NCBI GenBank assembly: GCA_029288095.1
Contig: JARFPW010000157.1
Location: forward strand, 1 to 8,907
Length of the DNA stretch: 8,907 bases
Direction: 5' to 3'
Source of the DNA: Gemmatimonadota bacterium
GTDB lineage: Bacteria; Gemmatimonadota; Gemmatimonadetes; Palauibacterales; Palauibacteraceae
Positions within the stretch are counted from its first letter, which is position 1, and each line of letters starts with the position of its first letter. Shown piece after piece: positions 7,281 to 8,907 of the stretch. The notes under the pieces are model-generated. The model was not told where the DNA came from. It searched no databases and saw only the letters and a list, made by a program, of their open reading frames with translations. The position numbers and the translations under genes were made by a program.

Positions 7281-8308
7281 CACTCTCCGCCCGCCTCACT
7301 CGTTTCGAGCCTGGCCGTCCGCACCACTCCTTCAAGCAGCATGTCACCGCCCTCCTCCCAGACAACTCGCTCCGCCAGACTCCAGATCGGCAACGTGGGC
7401 GGAAGGCTGGCCAGGAGCTTGGCCGCGTCCTTACCAGTACAGACGACACCTCCGGCACCCGCCCGATCGACGATCGCCGAGGTTGTCGATTGATCTACGG
7501 AAGCATGGTCCGCCAGAGCAACCTGGTGTCCCGGGGACAGGCCGAGTTCGCCGAGGGCCCCGAAGAACACATCCGGCCACATGATTGCAGCTACGGCGAC
7601 CTCTGGCTTGGGATCGGCAATGTCACGGGCGGCCGCCGTGAGCGGCTGGAGCCCCGACGAAAGTATCCGAGCGGTCGCCACGTGCATGCCTGGAAACGCC
7701 CGCTGAAGCTCGTCGTACAGGTAGGTGGCCGCGGTGCGCGGTGCCTGACGACGAACGAGGACCGTGGCGTCGGCGCGCGCCAGGCTGGCCCAGCGTTCGC
7801 GAAACGGGCCGGCCGGAAGCCGGCGACGGTTGCCCCGATAGTCGACCAGCATCGTCACGATATCCAGGTCTCTGTGAAGTCGGCGGTGCTGGAATCCTGA
7901 GTCCAGTACGACGACGGTCGAGCCCTCGTGCGCGGCCTCGATGGCCAGCGCCCTGCGATTCCGGCCGCCCGCAACGCGTACGTCCGGGTTGGCCGCGGCA
8001 TGCACCGCCACTTCGTCAGCGAATCCTGCCGTGAGGACGGTGACTTCCGAGCCCGCGTCGGCCAGGTGGCGAGCCACAGCCCCCGAGATGGGGGTCTTCC
8101 CGCTGCCGCCGACCGCCAGTCCGCCGACGGAAATCACGGGTACCGGACAACGGGCCGGCATCAGCAGGCCCACGGTCCAGCCCAGGTTCCACGAATCGAC
8201 GCCAAGACCGTAGGCACCGGCCGCCGCTCGCAGGCCGGCGTTCGGTCTGCCCGTCCATGCTCGCCGTATCGCGTCTTCCCGACGGCCGCGCAGAACGAGA
8301 GAGTTCAA
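7277..8308 (-). CDS. lpxK: Tetraacyldisaccharide 4'-kinase LpxK, divergent
   Basis: LpxK uses ATP to phosphorylate the 4' position of the lipid A disaccharide made by LpxB, at the inner face of the inner membrane. Positions count from the TTG start at 8308 (343 residues). The Walker A is VGGLAVGGSGKTP (61-73), preceded by the usual PVPVISVGG. FADEVAVHA (96-104) stands where the family has GDEP; LDSGFQHRRLHRDLDIV (135-151) replaces DDGFQH; LADHA (265-269) keeps the DH pair; and CTGKDAAKL (290-298) corresponds to TxKDxxRL. The loop that usually carries SRGYGR is shortened by roughly twenty residues and reads TAGF. The TTG overlaps the lpxB stop as TTGA and has GGGGGA (8322-8317) eight bases upstream. 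An in-frame GTG at 8344 would add 12 residues but lacks a ribosome site. Identity is secure; full activity is likely but untested. Confidence 0.92.
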   Translation of the reverse strand: MNSLVLRGRREDAIRRAWTGRPNAGLRAAAGAYGLGVDSWNLGWTVGLLMPARCPVPVISVGGLAVGGSGKTPISGAVARHLADAGSEVTVLTAGFADEVAVHAAANPDVRVAGGRNRRALAIEAAHEGSTVVVLDSGFQHRRLHRDLDIVTMLVDYRGNRRRLPAGPFRERWASLARADATVLVRRQAPRTAATYLYDELQRAFPGMHVATARILSSGLQPLTAAARDIADPKPEVAVAAIMWPDVFFGALGELGLSPGHQVALADHASVDQSTTSAIVDRAGAGGVVCTGKDAAKLLASLPPTLPIWSLAERVVWEEGGDMLLEGVVRTARLETSEAGGEW

Positions 8309-8907
8309 GCGGACATTCCCCCGGCCCCGAGGAGGGCGACGCACCGATCAGCCACGCGACCCGCAGCTCCCGGCCGTCCCAGCTGCTCATGTACGCCTGC
8401 CAGCTCACGACACATCTCCTCCCGGCGCTCGCTGTCATCCAGGAGGAGCGCTGCTTCGGCCGCAAGAGCCCGCGGGGACATCGCACCCTGAATCCGTTCC
8501 TCGACCACCGTACGTCCGGCAACAAGGTTGACGAGGGCAATATGGTCCAGCCTGACGAGCCGTTTCAGGATCTGGTATGTGAGTGGATGCACCCGGTAGG
8601 CCACCACCATCGGTACCCCGGCGATCGCCAGTTGAAGGGTGATCGTCCCGGACTTCGTAATCGCAGCACGCGAGTTGCGAACGACATCTTCGGGAGATGC
8701 CAGGAGATCTGCCGGACACCCGTCATAGGCGGAATCAGGCAGATCCTCGGAACGCGCCACCAGCACACGCAGATCGGGACGGTCGGTCCGGAGCTGTGAC
8801 GCCGCCTCCAGGAACACGGGCAGCATCCGTTCGACCTCTTGCCGCCGGGACCCCGGAAACAGGCCGAGAGCCGAACTGTCATGCCGTGCGACCGGAAGCA
8901 CCTGGTC
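8305..8907 (-). CDS. lpxB: Lipid-A-disaccharide synthase LpxB, 5' part cut by window edge
   Basis: LpxB is a membrane-associated GT19 glycosyltransferase that joins UDP-2,3-diacylglucosamine to lipid X, giving the lipid A disaccharide and UDP. The visible 200 residues are the C-terminal nucleotide-sugar-binding half; the start lies beyond 8907. Family signatures are LGLFPGSRRQEVERMLPVFL, then ITKSGTITLQLAIAGVPMVVAYRV, where the KSGT..LE-type motif appears as KSGTITLQ, then LDHIALVNLVAGRTVVEE. This order and wording are specific to LpxB rather than other GT-B enzymes. The stop TGA at 8307-8305 overlaps the preferred lpxK start. LpxB followed directly by LpxK gives two consecutive steps of the Raetz pathway, so further lipid A genes may lie upstream outside the window. 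The frame is intact as far as it can be read. Confidence 0.94.
   Translation of the reverse strand, partial: DQVLPVARHDSSALGLFPGSRRQEVERMLPVFLEAASQLRTDRPDLRVLVARSEDLPDSAYDGCPADLLASPEDVVRNSRAAITKSGTITLQLAIAGVPMVVAYRVHPLTYQILKRLVRLDHIALVNLVAGRTVVEERIQGAMSPRALAAEAALLLDDSERREEMCRELAGVHEQLGRPGAAGRVADRCVALLGAGGMSA
8317..8322 (-). promoter_or_regulatory. Shine-Dalgarno-like GGGGGA deciding the lpxK start
   Basis: The minus-strand GGGGGA ends eight bases before the TTG at 8308, a suitable distance for ribosome binding. No similar purine run precedes the alternative GTG at 8344. It lies inside the end of lpxB, as expected for coupled genes. Confidence 0.45.

Larger units (their letters stand above)
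1..8907 (-). other. Gapless co-directional gene cluster (probable operon)
   Basis: All nine genes point the same way and leave at most 8 untranslated bases between neighbours (4454-4461). Seven of the eight junctions overlap or abut. No hairpin followed by a T-run and no promoter can lie between genes, so any internal promoter must lie inside a coding region. A single transcript is inferred from this spacing; it is not shown directly, and both ends of the transcript lie outside the window. Confidence 0.75.

Noticed and set aside
7807..7826. GC-rich palindromic stretch (GGCCGGCC followed by GGAAGCCGGC), possible hairpin or terminator
   Set aside because: It lies inside lpxK, has no T-run, and encodes the normal residues RRRLPAG of the protein.

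Overview
The window is one gapless, co-oriented block of nine genes, all read on the minus strand. In transcription order (high to low coordinates) they are: 3' part of lpxB, lpxK, rlmH, a class I SAM-dependent methyltransferase, bshC, a small membrane-anchored coiled-coil protein, murJ, uvrC, and the 5' part of a threonine synthase gene. The first and last run off the window edges. I see no RNA gene, mobile element, CRISPR array or attachment site. The largest gap between genes is 8 bases, so there is no room for an intergenic promoter or a factor-independent terminator.

Organism: the DNA is GC-rich. The lipid A genes (lpxB, lpxK) imply an outer membrane with lipopolysaccharide, while bshC implies bacillithiol-type low-molecular-weight thiols, best known from Firmicutes but also found in Bacteroidota/Chlorobi, Deinococcota, Acidobacteriota and Gemmatimonadota. 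A GC-rich, LPS-bearing bacillithiol maker suggests Gemmatimonadota or a similar environmental phylum. This is inference from gene content, not a phylogenetic result.

Layout: 8907-7277 holds the last steps of lipid A precursor assembly (LpxB makes the disaccharide, LpxK phosphorylates it). 7280-6819 is rlmH, a ribosome-modifying enzyme. 6818-4462 is a methyltransferase overlapping bshC, a possible thiol synthesis and modification pair. 4453-2619 is a small PspB-shaped membrane protein coupled to the lipid II flippase MurJ. 2632-788 is the excision-repair nuclease UvrC. 791-1 is threonine synthase.

The genes are joined by start/stop overlaps: TTGA at lpxB/lpxK (preferred start), GTGA at lpxK/rlmH, an abutting TGA-GTG at rlmH/methyltransferase, GTGA at methyltransferase/bshC, an 8-base gap before the small gene, TTGA into murJ, 14 bases at murJ/uvrC, and ATGA at uvrC/threonine synthase. 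Five of the eight starts in view are GTG or TTG. This suggests one long transcript with translational coupling that mixes envelope biogenesis, thiol metabolism, DNA repair and amino-acid synthesis. The most interesting points are the methyltransferase-bshC pair (a candidate N-methyl-bacillithiol route), the unrecognised coiled-coil partner of murJ, and a divergent, compact LpxK.
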